Notes: generated by a model from the sequence alone, not told the origin. Shown: positions 45,054-55,874, counted from the first letter of the stretch. The stretch: 64,000 bases of DNA from Bacteroides acidifaciens (GCF_024623065.1 NZ_JANJZR010000002.1:91556-155555), one strand, 5' to 3'. Program-made: numbers and translations.

Positions 45054-46139
45054 ATGTGGAATTCAATTCCGTTTATACCAACATCCAGTGCTTTATGCGT
45101 TGGACATGGACAGCAGAATCCGACCCCCAATATGTTCCTCCAAAGTCCTGACATCGACAACAGCCCTTTTGGCGCAAATATATACAAGTTTGCAGGTCTG
45201 TCAAGTAAACACATTGATTTACCTCCACTAGTACTTGAATGGCTCAACGCCCAATTAGACTTTGGTATAATAGGACCTAAACAGGGTTTTAACGGTTCTC
45301 GATATATCGTAAACAGCAAGAGTATATATAATATCGAGTGGAGTACAAATAATCCGGACATAGCAACAATAGATCAAAGCGGGATTCTTACAGTAACCGG
45401 CAATGGTATTGTACGTATCACTGCCAAAGGAGGAAACTCATTAGAATCCAGCATCGAAGTCATGGTGGGTACTCCGAGATTTGTCTTGGAAGATGCAATT
45501 AGAAAGCCCGGATTTTACGAAATAAAATCAAAATGTATTGATTCGCAATATGCAGAATTCTTGAATAAATACAAGAATGTTCTACTGTACAAATGGGGAA
45601 TTAAAACAAACGACCAACCGTTAGTCTGGTTTACATCCGAATCACCGGAACTTCACATAAGTACTCTGGAAGATAATGACAACACAACTGTTTATTTAAA
45701 AATCATAGATTCCGAAGGTAATGAGAGTGCTCCGCTATTTGTTAGAATTTCCGGACAAGATATTTATGATTTAACTTATAAGACATTAGTCTTTAATAAA
45801 GACGGGCGTTTGTTTAATGACAAAGGCATAGAGTTATTTTATGATTTTGTGACCATGCCTTTAAAATATAGAGACGAGACTTATGATGAGTTCTCTAATG
45901 CAGAATGGAGTCCTGTTGCCGCAATTGTCATAAATGATGAGAATGTGCCGAGAGGAATTCCGTGGAAAAGAAAAGGGTATATACGTGACATAATACCACC
46001 ATCTGAAAAAGAACGCATTCTTTCATCTCCAGACGGGAAGGTTATGATTTACAAATTGCAGCTTCTCAACTTCGATGGTGAAATCGTACAACAAACACCT
46101 TTTACAATAATGTATAAGTCTAACTATCCTAATAATTAA
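45054..46139 (+). CDS. C-terminal part of the split hydrolase, with BIG2-type Ig-like domain
   Basis: This frame is open from upstream of 45000 and joins smoothly to the hydrolase frame if one base is added at the A8 run. Its first ATG is at 45054. The 361 residues lack a signal peptide, which supports the view that it is the tail of the preceding protein. Residues ~90-140 (IEWSTNNPDIATIDQSGILTV...GIVRITAKGG) form a bacterial Ig-like BIG2 domain. The remainder is beta-rich and unassigned. If translated alone it would be cytoplasmic and probably useless. It is 5 bp before the next lipoprotein gene. Confidence 0.65.
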   Translation: MWNSIPFIPTSSALCVGHGQQNPTPNMFLQSPDIDNSPFGANIYKFAGLSSKHIDLPPLVLEWLNAQLDFGIIGPKQGFNGSRYIVNSKSIYNIEWSTNNPDIATIDQSGILTVTGNGIVRITAKGGNSLESSIEVMVGTPRFVLEDAIRKPGFYEIKSKCIDSQYAEFLNKYKNVLLYKWGIKTNDQPLVWFTSESPELHISTLEDNDNTTVYLKIIDSEGNESAPLFVRISGQDIYDLTYKTLVFNKDGRLFNDKGIELFYDFVTMPLKYRDETYDEFSNAEWSPVAAIVINDENVPRGIPWKRKGYIRDIIPPSEKERILSSPDGKVMIYKLQLLNFDGEIVQQTPFTIMYKSNYPNN

Positions 46140-46144
46140 AAGAC

Positions 46145-46717
46145 ATGAAATACATAAACCAAATTATCTGCTCAATAATTATTACATCTGCTTCTATCTT
46201 ATTATACGGATGCAAAAAAGATGGCGCTTGGCGATTTTGGCATAAGTTTGAATGCACTATTAACAATATTCCATATTTCGATAACCCGGAGGTATTTCTG
46301 CCGTGGCAGAGTTATACGCCCAATATGGATTATTACTCAAATTACGATGGGAGCAGTCAATTAATTTTTTATTCGTCTTTAGTACCTAAAGATGATACAA
46401 AAGAATGGCCCCAATATGATGTCAGATGCACTATCTGGAATTTTACACCAGATATGATTAACAAAAAACTTACATTTTCCATTCCTCCAGAAACAGAAGA
46501 TATATTCCTACATAGGACATCTTATTTAGAAATTACAAATATGCAAACTTGGAACACCTGTTTTGGTGAGGGGTATATGATAATATCTTCTTATGATGAA
46601 ACGCAGAATGAGATGTTCGGCAAGCTAAGAGCTGAAACAAAAGACATCGGTGATAATGCATGCAAGCCATTAATTTTAGAAGGCAACTTCCAAGTTATAG
46701 TAGAAAAACACCAATAA
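46145..46717 (+). CDS. Putative lipoprotein, unknown family
   Basis: The 190-residue protein has a lipoprotein signal (IIITSASILLYGC, Cys23). The mature part is beta-rich with many aromatic residues (RFWHKFECTINNIPYF, WPQYDVRCTIWNFTPD) and ends in LILEGNFQVIVEKHQ, suggesting a compact beta-sandwich. I recognise no family or catalytic motif. It begins 5 bp after the split hydrolase, so it is probably translationally coupled to it and may act with it at the cell surface. Confidence 0.7.
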   Translation: MKYINQIICSIIITSASILLYGCKKDGAWRFWHKFECTINNIPYFDNPEVFLPWQSYTPNMDYYSNYDGSSQLIFYSSLVPKDDTKEWPQYDVRCTIWNFTPDMINKKLTFSIPPETEDIFLHRTSYLEITNMQTWNTCFGEGYMIISSYDETQNEMFGKLRAETKDIGDNACKPLILEGNFQVIVEKHQ

Positions 46718-46727
46718 ATTCATTATT

Positions 46728-47060
46728 ATGAAAAAAATAATTCAAACATTAATGTTTATCATATTGATTGCGTCGTGCGCAGACAATGATATCTTGCCAG
46801 ACAAACCGTTTAATGGCAATGCAGCGGAAGTCGATTCAATTAGAACCGTTGGTGAACTCCCGGAAGATAGTTTAAATATAAAATATATGATGCAAACAAA
46901 TTCAGATTTGATTATATCAGATAGAATCATCTATAAAAACTCAATTTATGTTTTGGATTTATCACTTGAAGAAGCAAAGCAATTATCAATATCTGATGAC
47001 ATGTATCAGAAGTATATTGAAATTGTCTCAAACATGAACAAGGATAATAAAGAACACTAA
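46728..47060 (+). CDS. Small putative lipoprotein, unknown family
   Basis: The 110-residue product has a lipoprotein signal ending IASC (Cys17) followed by an acidic ADND stretch, of the sort seen in surface-exposed Bacteroides lipoproteins. The remainder is short and polar with no known motif. It starts 10 bp after the preceding stop, consistent with one operon. Confidence 0.65.
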   Translation: MKKIIQTLMFIILIASCADNDILPDKPFNGNAAEVDSIRTVGELPEDSLNIKYMMQTNSDLIISDRIIYKNSIYVLDLSLEEAKQLSISDDMYQKYIEIVSNMNKDNKEH

Positions 47061-47103
47061 TAAATATCATTCTCTATATTATCAACATTTAAATTTTATA
47101 GAT

Positions 47104-48189
47104 ATGAAAAACATCAAATTTTATCTGCAAGCCATTGTGGTCATCGGGCTAATCTCTTCTTGTAGTGATGACACGTACACTACAACTGAACAAAAAAGTA
47201 TAGTCAATGAACCAAAAGCCATTTATGAAACTGTATACACACAACAACAATTGGCTAATTGGGAAAAAACAGGAAGCCCATATCTAGAAAATGAATTAGA
47301 TAATTCATCTAATACTCTTATTGACCCCACACTTGCTCCGACAGCCGGAGTTTTTAAACCATTATTACCAGAATCTCAAACAAGAGCATTCGGTGTGAAT
47401 CCTCAACAGAATCGTTTTTGGACCATGATAAGACTAATTATAGGAAATATTGAAGATTATGATGAAGCGCCATTACGTTCTTGTGTAATCAAAGCTATAT
47501 CAGAAATTGAAAAACAAACAAATATAAGGTTTTATAATGCCATCGATGATCCTGTAACAGATCCAATCTATGGATTTGCATATCCTAATGTCCGGATACA
47601 AATGGCCCCACTGGGACAATCTGGCTCATCTGATGTGGGACGTATAGGAGGAGAACAATATATAAACATACCCTGGGATATGAAAAACAATTTTAACAAT
47701 TATAAGATTGACGGCGTTGTAGGATTTGTCAAACATGCATTATGTAATGTTGCAGGTATGTATAATGAGCAACAAAGATATGACCGGGATACTTATATCA
47801 ACGTTTATACAAATAATATCCAACCAGCTAATAGATTTCATTTCGACAAGATTACTCAAAATTATTATGCACGTGGTTCATTTGACTGGAACTCAATTAC
47901 TTTAGCCAGCTCTTATGATTTTAGTGCCAATGGAGCTAAAACCATTACAGATAAAAGCGATAATGAACTTCCAGTTAATACAGAGTTATCTGATTTGGAC
48001 CGAATGTTCATCAACTATTTTTATTTACCGTATAAAGCCCGAACAGACGTTTACAGAGAATTGGACGATGTCGTATTTGATGGAAATAACAGGCAACTTA
48101 CTCCTTCAGAAATCCAAGAGCTTGAAAGATATTTGAATAATGGTGCATATAAGCCGTCAACAGGGGGAATGTCACAAAAACCCTGGTAA
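47104..48189 (+). CDS. Astacin-like (M12A) lipoprotein with degenerate active site
   Basis: The lipoprotein signal ends LISSC (Cys20). From about residue 120 the sequence follows the astacin metalloprotease pattern: AISEIEKQTNIRFY, a helix, then EQQRYDRDTYINV, and later GSFDWNSITLASSYDFSANG in the place of the Met-turn. The zinc motif HExxHxxGxxHE reads H211-A-L-C-N215-V-A-G218-M-Y-N221-E222. The catalytic Glu is Ala and two of the three zinc-binding His are Asn. The Met-turn methionine is also gone. It should therefore be inactive as a protease and may be a binding protein or decoy. The assignment to the fold is by pattern only. Confidence 0.7.
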   Translation: MKNIKFYLQAIVVIGLISSCSDDTYTTTEQKSIVNEPKAIYETVYTQQQLANWEKTGSPYLENELDNSSNTLIDPTLAPTAGVFKPLLPESQTRAFGVNPQQNRFWTMIRLIIGNIEDYDEAPLRSCVIKAISEIEKQTNIRFYNAIDDPVTDPIYGFAYPNVRIQMAPLGQSGSSDVGRIGGEQYINIPWDMKNNFNNYKIDGVVGFVKHALCNVAGMYNEQQRYDRDTYINVYTNNIQPANRFHFDKITQNYYARGSFDWNSITLASSYDFSANGAKTITDKSDNELPVNTELSDLDRMFINYFYLPYKARTDVYRELDDVVFDGNNRQLTPSEIQELERYLNNGAYKPSTGGMSQKPW

Positions 48190-48311
48190 TTTATATAATG
48201 AGAATGATATTTACAGGAGAGTACATTGAAAAATATTCTACTAATATCTATTCTTTGCGCTGTTTTCATGAGATGAAATAATTAAATCAATTTTACATAA
48301 AAGAATTAAAC

Positions 48312-49040
48312 ATGAAAAGAATTTTATTTTTGCTGCTTGTTGTTGCAGCAATGACAACTTTTAGTTGTACAGACAGGTATGAGGATGTGGAAATTCACAA
48401 ATCTGTGATCCCTCACACACTTGCAGAAGATTTGCGCATTGTGAATAAGTTTGTGACAATTGACACGGTCAACTATTCGTATTATGCATCAATAACCGAC
48501 AGCATCATTCAGGCTGAAGGAATTTCAAAAGACAATCTCGTACCGATATTTGAAAATCTCGATGAGTTGAATAAGAAGATAAAAGAAAGTATTCGTAAAG
48601 GAGAGATTACTACCTTGTTGCTTTCTACAGAAAAGGAGTTTAAATCCTATACTATCGGCAATAGTAATGAGCTTTCTTTTAAGGATGAGAAAGCATCAAA
48701 CAATAGTTTCATTACTACCCGCGGTTATCCTTCACTGTCGTTTTACGGAGGAAATTGGAGCATTTCTGATGTCTCTTTCGAAGCGACAGACAAGGTTACG
48801 AGCTTATTCTCGGTTGATTACTGTAGCGGCTACTGGCAGGCATCATTTACTTGCTATACAGGTACTTCTTCTTATGGCAACACATTTACGATGTATAGCT
48901 CAAGCATTACTCATGGAAATGTCAATCGCTATTGGTGGATTACTAACGGGGGACAATCATCGTATTCCTGGAATTTCTCTGCTAATGGGCCAGTAGGTGG
49001 TGAAGCGTCTGGATTAGTGCGATTTACAGATACTTATTAA
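48312..49040 (+). CDS. Putative lipoprotein, unknown family
   Basis: The 242-residue protein has a lipoprotein signal ending TTFSC (Cys19). The first half is helical and charged (DNLVPIFENLDELNKKIKESI). The second half is rich in Ser, Tyr, Trp and Gly (SFYGGNWSISDVSF, YCSGYWQASFTCYTG), probably a small beta domain with a disulfide. No family is recognised. A 122-bp gap precedes it, the largest in the island, so a separate promoter is possible. Confidence 0.65.
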   Translation: MKRILFLLLVVAAMTTFSCTDRYEDVEIHKSVIPHTLAEDLRIVNKFVTIDTVNYSYYASITDSIIQAEGISKDNLVPIFENLDELNKKIKESIRKGEITTLLLSTEKEFKSYTIGNSNELSFKDEKASNNSFITTRGYPSLSFYGGNWSISDVSFEATDKVTSLFSVDYCSGYWQASFTCYTGTSSYGNTFTMYSSSITHGNVNRYWWITNGGQSSYSWNFSANGPVGGEASGLVRFTDTY

Positions 49041-49122
49041 CAGATAGACGAAACACTAATAATTTATAAGTTTTGAGTCTTCAAACAGCCCTTAACAAGT
49101 AATCTCAAAAAACAATAGAAAT

Positions 49123-49872
49123 ATGAGATTTGCTATTTTTTTACTTATCACATCATTATTTATAGTCTCGTATGGTTGTTCCAAGGAAGAACCATACGAA
49201 CCGGAAAAGAAATCGATTTCCATATGGGAAGGAGAAACGTCACATATCAGTATCGAAACTGACTTAACCCACTGCAACTGTGCACTACAGTCTGAAGATC
49301 AAGAAATTGCAACTGCAACTATTGATAAAACAGGTATCTGCATCACTACACACAAAAGTGGAAGTACCATGATACGGCTTCTGGATAATGATAAAATATT
49401 ATGTGAGATATTCGTATATGTAAAATATTTCAGCAGCCCGGAAATCATAGATTGGGGGATTCCATTAAAAGAAGGTAGCCCTGGATATCCGGGAATAACT
49501 ATAAAAGCAACAGACCTAAGAATCCCCCCGGAAATAGAAAAAGAATTGCGAGAAGAAAGTGAACCTTTTATTGGCGCAACTTATACATTTAATCAGGATA
49601 CGAGAAAGTTCACAATAAAAACTTCTTCAGAAGTATCATATGAAGGTTCATACGAATGGAACCTTACTTCTTTAACCTTAATGTATGACGGAAAAAAAGA
49701 AAAATATGGTTTCAAATTTGCAACTGGAATGTCACACGGATATATCATAGAAGCTGATAAAACAGAAAAATATCAACGGCGATATCCTGATGCCGGTATC
49801 ACAGAAGTAAAGGTTAATCATGTTTGGAAGAATAATGGAATAATTCCACCAGGAGGAATTATTTTTGATTGA
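49123..49872 (+). CDS. Putative lipoprotein with N-terminal Ig-like (BIG2-like) region
   Basis: The 249-residue protein has a lipoprotein signal ending VSYGC (Cys19), then an acidic KEEPYEPE stretch. Residues ~30-105 (ISIWEGETSHISIETD...QEIATATIDKTGICITTHKSGSTMIRL) follow the bacterial Ig-like BIG2 pattern, like the C-terminal domain of the split hydrolase upstream. The C-terminal half is a beta-rich region without known motif. It is the last clearly intact gene of the island. Confidence 0.68.
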   Translation: MRFAIFLLITSLFIVSYGCSKEEPYEPEKKSISIWEGETSHISIETDLTHCNCALQSEDQEIATATIDKTGICITTHKSGSTMIRLLDNDKILCEIFVYVKYFSSPEIIDWGIPLKEGSPGYPGITIKATDLRIPPEIEKELREESEPFIGATYTFNQDTRKFTIKTSSEVSYEGSYEWNLTSLTLMYDGKKEKYGFKFATGMSHGYIIEADKTEKYQRRYPDAGITEVKVNHVWKNNGIIPPGGIIFD

Positions 49873-49982
49873 TTGCAATAAAATGAAACTGTTACTATTA
49901 ACATCTTGTATACTTGTAACCAAGTATTAAAACTAAGACAAGGTAAACAGTAAACATAAAATTAAGCAAATAAAAAAGTATT

Positions 49983-50283
49983 ATGAGAAAAATCAGTTAC
50001 AGCCAGTCCTGAAACAAGAGCGAATGGAGTAACTTTGGGTATAAAAAGCCAATATCGACTTAATGCTTCGGGACAAACAAGAACATTATCTGATGAAAAC
50101 TCTCCCTTAATTTATGAAATAGAAATGAATGATGGTTTGGAAAATGGTAAAATCATTGTTTCTGGCGATAAAAGATTTCCGGAAGTACTAGCATATATGC
50201 CTTCATTCAATAAATGCAAGTTCTGTTTTAGCGAAACGGAGCTTGTATTTCATTTAAACAGAGCCTCTGTTTCACCAGAATAG
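49983..50283 (+). pseudogene. Decayed Spi/C10-protease prodomain-like gene
   Basis: An ATG at 49983 starts MRKISYSQS and stops at once. In another frame, open from 49987, the sequence reads VTASPETRANG and later NGKIIVSGDKRFPEVLAYMPSF. The latter resembles the Spi propeptide of C10 (streptopain-like) cysteine proteases, where a line like this precedes the protease domain. The signal peptide is missing or out of frame, and no protease domain follows the stop at 50281-50283. It is best read as the remnant of a C10 protease gene or of a separate Spi-type inhibitor gene. Confidence 0.5.
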
Positions 50284-50300
50284 AAGCTCTGTCCTGTTCA

Positions 50301-50372
50301 GCCCACCTACCGATGACTTTAAGCCCACAGATAAACAACCCTAAGCCCATGTGCCACCCACTTTTGCCCACG
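50301..50372. repeat. GCCCAC direct repeats with 22-bp spacing
   Basis: GCCCAC or GCCCAT occurs at 50301, 50323, 50345 and 50366, spaced 22, 22 and 21 bp, with TAA or TTT often just before each copy. The rest of each unit varies. It stands at the start of an 823-bp gap without genes. Confidence 0.5.
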
Positions 50373-50620
50373 TGATGAATCTATATCCCCGCTTGGTGAG
50401 CATCGACAGGATTAGATTCGGATAATTGGATATTTGAGTCATCAGTATATCAGATGGATTGGCTTAAATCAGTACAGGTTTTGAATCTTTTCTATTCTGT
50501 TTAACTTATTTCAGTACGTTGTGCTTGAATGTGGGTTCCCTGGCTATGTTGTTTAGGGAAACATAAGTTATGAAGTAAGGAAGTGTTAGTTATCTTGCCT
50601 TTATCCTTGCGTTAGGCTGC

Positions 50621-50794
50621 CGGTATTCTTTCATTAGATTACCGGTATTGTTATCTAACCACGGCCGTGGTAACTATTCGTCACGGTCATGGTAGGTTCT
50701 CTTCACATCCGTGGTAGAAATTTGTCACGGACGTGACGAATTAGTGATATCGGTAATCTAACGAAAGGATACCGAAGAGATAACGTTAATATCC
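50621..50794. repeat. Palindromic 22-bp-period array flanked by inverted arms
   Basis: Four related 12-mers of the form YCACGGNCGTGR lie at 50659, 50681, 50703 and 50725, exactly 22 bp apart. The first, CCACGGCCGTGG, is a perfect palindrome, and the last contains GTCACG-GA-CGTGAC. They are enclosed by inverted arms at 50621-50644 and 50751-50774 that match at 22 of 24 positions. The left arm's CGGTATT motif also recurs after 22 bp. Confidence 0.65.
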
Positions 50795-50836
50795 CGTTAG
50801 TATATCCTATGTTTTATAGGGGGATGGGATGATAAT

Positions 50837-50865
50837 ACCCTGAGAGCAAAAGTTACTCTCAGGGT
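50837..50865. other. Perfect 10-bp hairpin in the intergenic region
   Basis: ACCCTGAGAG (50837-50846) and CTCTCAGGGT (50856-50865) form a 10-bp stem with a 9-nt loop. No T-run follows on either strand, so it is not a standard terminator. Between it and 51073 nothing further is seen. Confidence 0.55.
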
Positions 50866-51072
50866 GCTATCATGCCCTGCTCTCATAGCTGAAGCTACGA
50901 TGAATAAAGGCTTTGAAGAAATTTATGAGGGTATGAGGGTAAATCGTGAAAACTTTTGTTTGGAGTGCGTGTTTATTTCTGAAATCGAATTAGCTCATAT
51001 CCACACGGTAAAGCAACAGAATAAAGAACAAGAATAAACATCTCATTAATTGCCGAATCGAAGAAAATAAGC

Positions 51073-51080
51073 TATTTTTG
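51073..51080 (+). promoter_or_regulatory. -7 box of the AAA-ATPase gene
   Basis: TATTTTTG matches TAnnTTTG, 26 bp before the ATG at 51107. No clear -33 TTTG is seen. Confidence 0.5.
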
Positions 51081-51106
51081 TTCTCAACTATAAAAATAGA
51101 GTGGTT

Positions 51107-52846
51107 ATGGATACAGCAATAAAGAAAATACCTTATGGAATGACGGACTTTGAGTCTATCATCTGTGATAACTATTACTATGTAGACAAGACACATTTTA
51201 TTGCCTTGATAGAAAAAACAAGTCGTTTTTTCTTCTTCGTCCGTCCCCGCCGTTTCGGGAAAAGCCTTTTTCTGAATATGCTCGGTCTATACTACGATAT
51301 CAATAAAAAAGATAAATTCGAAGATATCTTCGGCGGATTATATATAGGCAAGCACCCTACGTCCAACCGTAATAAGTATCTGGTCTTGACACTCAATTTC
51401 AGCAGTGTAGCTACCAATATGGAACGACTGGAAGAGACATTCAATACCTATTGCAAAATAGTAATGAATGGATTTGCAGAAAGAAACGCTCATCTGTTAG
51501 GACAAAAAACTGTCGAGAAACTACGTGGATTAAATACGGGAGCCACCTTATTGGGATCACTATGCCAAAGCGCACAAAATAAGGGATACAAAATTTACCT
51601 TATTCTTGATGAGTATGACAATTTTGCCAACAATATCCTGGTAGATTATGGGAACGAACGTTATCACAGTTTCACACATGGGAACGGATTTTTCCGCGGA
51701 TTCCTCAAAATCGTGAAAGACTATTCAAATTCTGTGATTGAACGTATTTTCCTTACCGGAGTCAGTCCTGTAACTATGGACGATCTTACCAGCGGATTCA
51801 ATATTGCAGATAATTATAGTAGTAATTCCGCATTCAATAACATGATAGGATTCAATGAGCACGAAGTACGCACTTTAATAGATTATTATAAAAACTGTAC
51901 AGAGTTGCCACATTCTACCGACGAATTGATAGAAACCATGAAACCTTGGTACGACAATTATTGTTTCTCTACAGAAGCATTGAAAGAACCGTCTATGTAC
52001 AACTCGGACATGGTACTCTACTTCATGAATCGCTATCTACTGAACAAACGTATTCCCAACAATATGCTTGACGCCAACATTCGCACCGACTACAACAGGC
52101 TGCGTCATCTTATCCACGTTGACAAGACTTTTGGAGAAAACGCAAGTGTCGTTCAAGAAATAGTGGAAAAAGGTGTTACCACCGGAATTATCATCGATAG
52201 TTTCCCGGCCGAAGATATTATCAAGGTTGAGAATTTCAAAAGTCTGCTCTATTATTATGGGATGCTCACCATTAACGGTACTCGAGGACCGATGAATATA
52301 CTCTCCATTCCCAACCAGACTGTTCGTGAACAACTCTATGGATACATGATCGACATCTATCAACAAGCGACAAAGCTCAGTCTGAATGTGGATAAACTGA
52401 ACTTCCTGATGTACGACATGGCTTACGAAGGTAATTGGGAACCTTATTTCAACTATATTGCCAACCAGTTGGATAATCAAAGCAGTATACGAGAATTTAT
52501 CGAAGGAGAAGCACACATAAAAGCTTTCATACTCGCTTATCTGGGGCTGAACAGCTACTATATCGCCCGCCCCGAATACGAAAGCAACAAAGGATACGCG
52601 GATATTTTTCTACAGCCCCGCTTGCTGCAACTTCCCGACATGGCGTACAGTTACTGTATTGAAGTAAAATATGCCAAACGTGATGCCGCCGATATGGAAA
52701 TAGAGAAATTGACAGTCGATGCCAAAACACAACTGAAACAGTATGCAGCAAGTGAATGGATTCTGCAAGATAAGAGAACCACAGAATTGAAGAGTATCGC
52801 TTTAGTGTTTAAAGGCTGGAAACTGGTAAAAGTAGAAGAAGCATGA
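51107..52846 (+). CDS. AAA-ATPase-like / PD-(D/E)XK nuclease (DUF1703-type) protein
   Basis: The 579-residue protein begins IPYGMTDFESIICDNYYYVDKT, the standard start of this large Bacteroidota family. It has a shortened P-loop (RRFGKS, about 49-54), a Walker B-like LILDEYDNF (about 165) and a C-terminal PD-(D/E)XK nuclease fold with D499 (GYADIF) and E519-V-K521. The start is ATG at 51107, two codons after a GTG. The family occurs in many copies in Bacteroides genomes and its role is not known; defence and mobile-element links have been suggested. It stands alone, with its own promoter, at the border between the accessory island and the conserved tRNA/rpsT/gyrB region. Confidence 0.9.
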   Translation: MDTAIKKIPYGMTDFESIICDNYYYVDKTHFIALIEKTSRFFFFVRPRRFGKSLFLNMLGLYYDINKKDKFEDIFGGLYIGKHPTSNRNKYLVLTLNFSSVATNMERLEETFNTYCKIVMNGFAERNAHLLGQKTVEKLRGLNTGATLLGSLCQSAQNKGYKIYLILDEYDNFANNILVDYGNERYHSFTHGNGFFRGFLKIVKDYSNSVIERIFLTGVSPVTMDDLTSGFNIADNYSSNSAFNNMIGFNEHEVRTLIDYYKNCTELPHSTDELIETMKPWYDNYCFSTEALKEPSMYNSDMVLYFMNRYLLNKRIPNNMLDANIRTDYNRLRHLIHVDKTFGENASVVQEIVEKGVTTGIIIDSFPAEDIIKVENFKSLLYYYGMLTINGTRGPMNILSIPNQTVREQLYGYMIDIYQQATKLSLNVDKLNFLMYDMAYEGNWEPYFNYIANQLDNQSSIREFIEGEAHIKAFILAYLGLNSYYIARPEYESNKGYADIFLQPRLLQLPDMAYSYCIEVKYAKRDAADMEIEKLTVDAKTQLKQYAASEWILQDKRTTELKSIALVFKGWKLVKVEEA

Positions 52847-53036
52847 ACAACATCATGAAGTTTTTTCATTCCTTATATATAATAAGGTATATGTGAAAAC
52901 ATGTCCGTCAGCTTTCTTGCAGAAGAGAGAAAATTTTTCATTCATGAAGCAGGCATTTATTTTATTGAATATCAGCATATAACAAGACATCAATAGAAGA
53001 GAAGTGAAATTTTCTTCGTTTTTTTTTCGCGAATTG

Positions 53037-53067
53037 TTTGCCAGTTTAAAAAAAGTTCCTACCTTTG
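53037..53067 (+). promoter_or_regulatory. Consensus promoter of the tRNA-Glu/rpsT unit
   Basis: TTTG (53037-53040), a 19-nt spacer and TACCTTTG (53060-53067) are a full Bacteroides consensus match. The tRNA begins 63 bp later and rpsT 42 bp after the tRNA, so one transcript may carry both. Confidence 0.8.
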
Positions 53068-53130
53068 CATCCGCAATCGAGAAACAAACACAGATTCGAG
53101 AAAGCAAAAGCAGAAATGCAACAATAGGAT

Positions 53131-53202
53131 GGCCCGTTCGTCTATCGGTTAGGACGCAAGATTTTCATTCTTGAAAGGGGGGTTCGATTCCCCCACGGGC
53201 TA
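53131..53202 (+). tRNA. tRNA-Glu (anticodon TTC)
   Basis: A full cloverleaf is visible. The acceptor arm is GGCCCGT/ACGGGCT (with a G-T first pair), the anticodon stem is CAAGA/TCTTG with loop TTTTCAT, and the T arm is GGGGG/CCCCC around TTCGATT. The anticodon TTC is at 53164-53166. The 3' CCA is not encoded. Confidence 0.96.
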
Positions 53203-53244
53203 CAAGTAAAAAGAATAAAAGAACTAAAAAACAGATTAGTCGAG

Positions 53245-53499
53245 ATGGCAAATCATAAATCATCACTGAAAAGAATCAGACAAGAAGAAACAAGAAGACT
53301 TCACAACAGATACTATGGTAAGACCATGAGAAATGCTGTTAGAAAGCTTCGCACAACTACTGATAAGGCAGAAGCAGTTGCAATGTATCCGAGCGTTTCA
53401 AAGATGTTGGATAAGTTAGCTAAAACAAATGTAATTCATAAGAATAAAGCTAACAATCTGAAATCCAAGTTAGCTATTTACATTAACAAGCTTGCTTAA
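53245..53499 (+). CDS. rpsT: 30S ribosomal protein S20
   Basis: The 84-residue, lysine/arginine-rich helical protein begins [14 protein letters not shown], the standard S20 start, and ends with [18 protein letters not shown]20 binds 16S rRNA early in small-subunit assembly. The gene follows tRNA-Glu and is closed by a perfect terminator hairpin. Confidence 0.97.
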   Translation: MANHKSSLKRIRQEETRRLHNRYYGKTMRNAVRKLRTTTDKAEAVAMYPSVSKMLDKLAKTNVIHKNKANNLKSKLAIYINKLA

Positions 53500-53530
53500 T
53501 AATAAGAATTCAACAATTCTACATAGCATC

Positions 53531-53555
53531 AGGTCAAACTTTAAAAGTTTGACCT
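53531..53555 (+). terminator. Terminator after rpsT
   Basis: An 11-bp perfect stem (AGGTCAAACTT at 53531-53541, complement at 53545-53555) with a 3-nt loop is followed by TTCTTGTTT. Confidence 0.8.
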
Positions 53556-53568
53556 TTCTTGTTTATAA

Positions 53569-55656
<2,088 letters not shown>

Positions 55657-55704
55657 TTTTAATATTACGTTTTTATAAACCAACCTCACATCTTACAACG
55701 AGGA

Positions 55705-55741
55705 AACGCCGATGGCGAAGGAAAATCCTTCGATCGGCGTT
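55705..55741 (+). terminator. Terminator after gyrB
   Basis: AACGCCGAT (55705-55713) pairs with ATCGGCGTT (55733-55741), and inside it GAAGGA pairs with TCCTTC. The stem runs into TTTTTCTTTT, so this is a strong intrinsic terminator. Confidence 0.85.
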
Positions 55742-55874
55742 TTTCTTTTGTCTGACGGGAATTAAACAGTATTTTGAGCCAATTTACACACTCTTCCCTT
55801 AATAAAACCTAACAACAGAATCGATTTCCGGGCAAAATGACTATCTTGCATAAAAACCAAATACAACAGCAACT

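Noticed and set aside
50301..50794. CRISPR array
   Set aside because: Period is 22 bp with no repeat-spacer pattern of 50-70 bp, and no cas genes are present.
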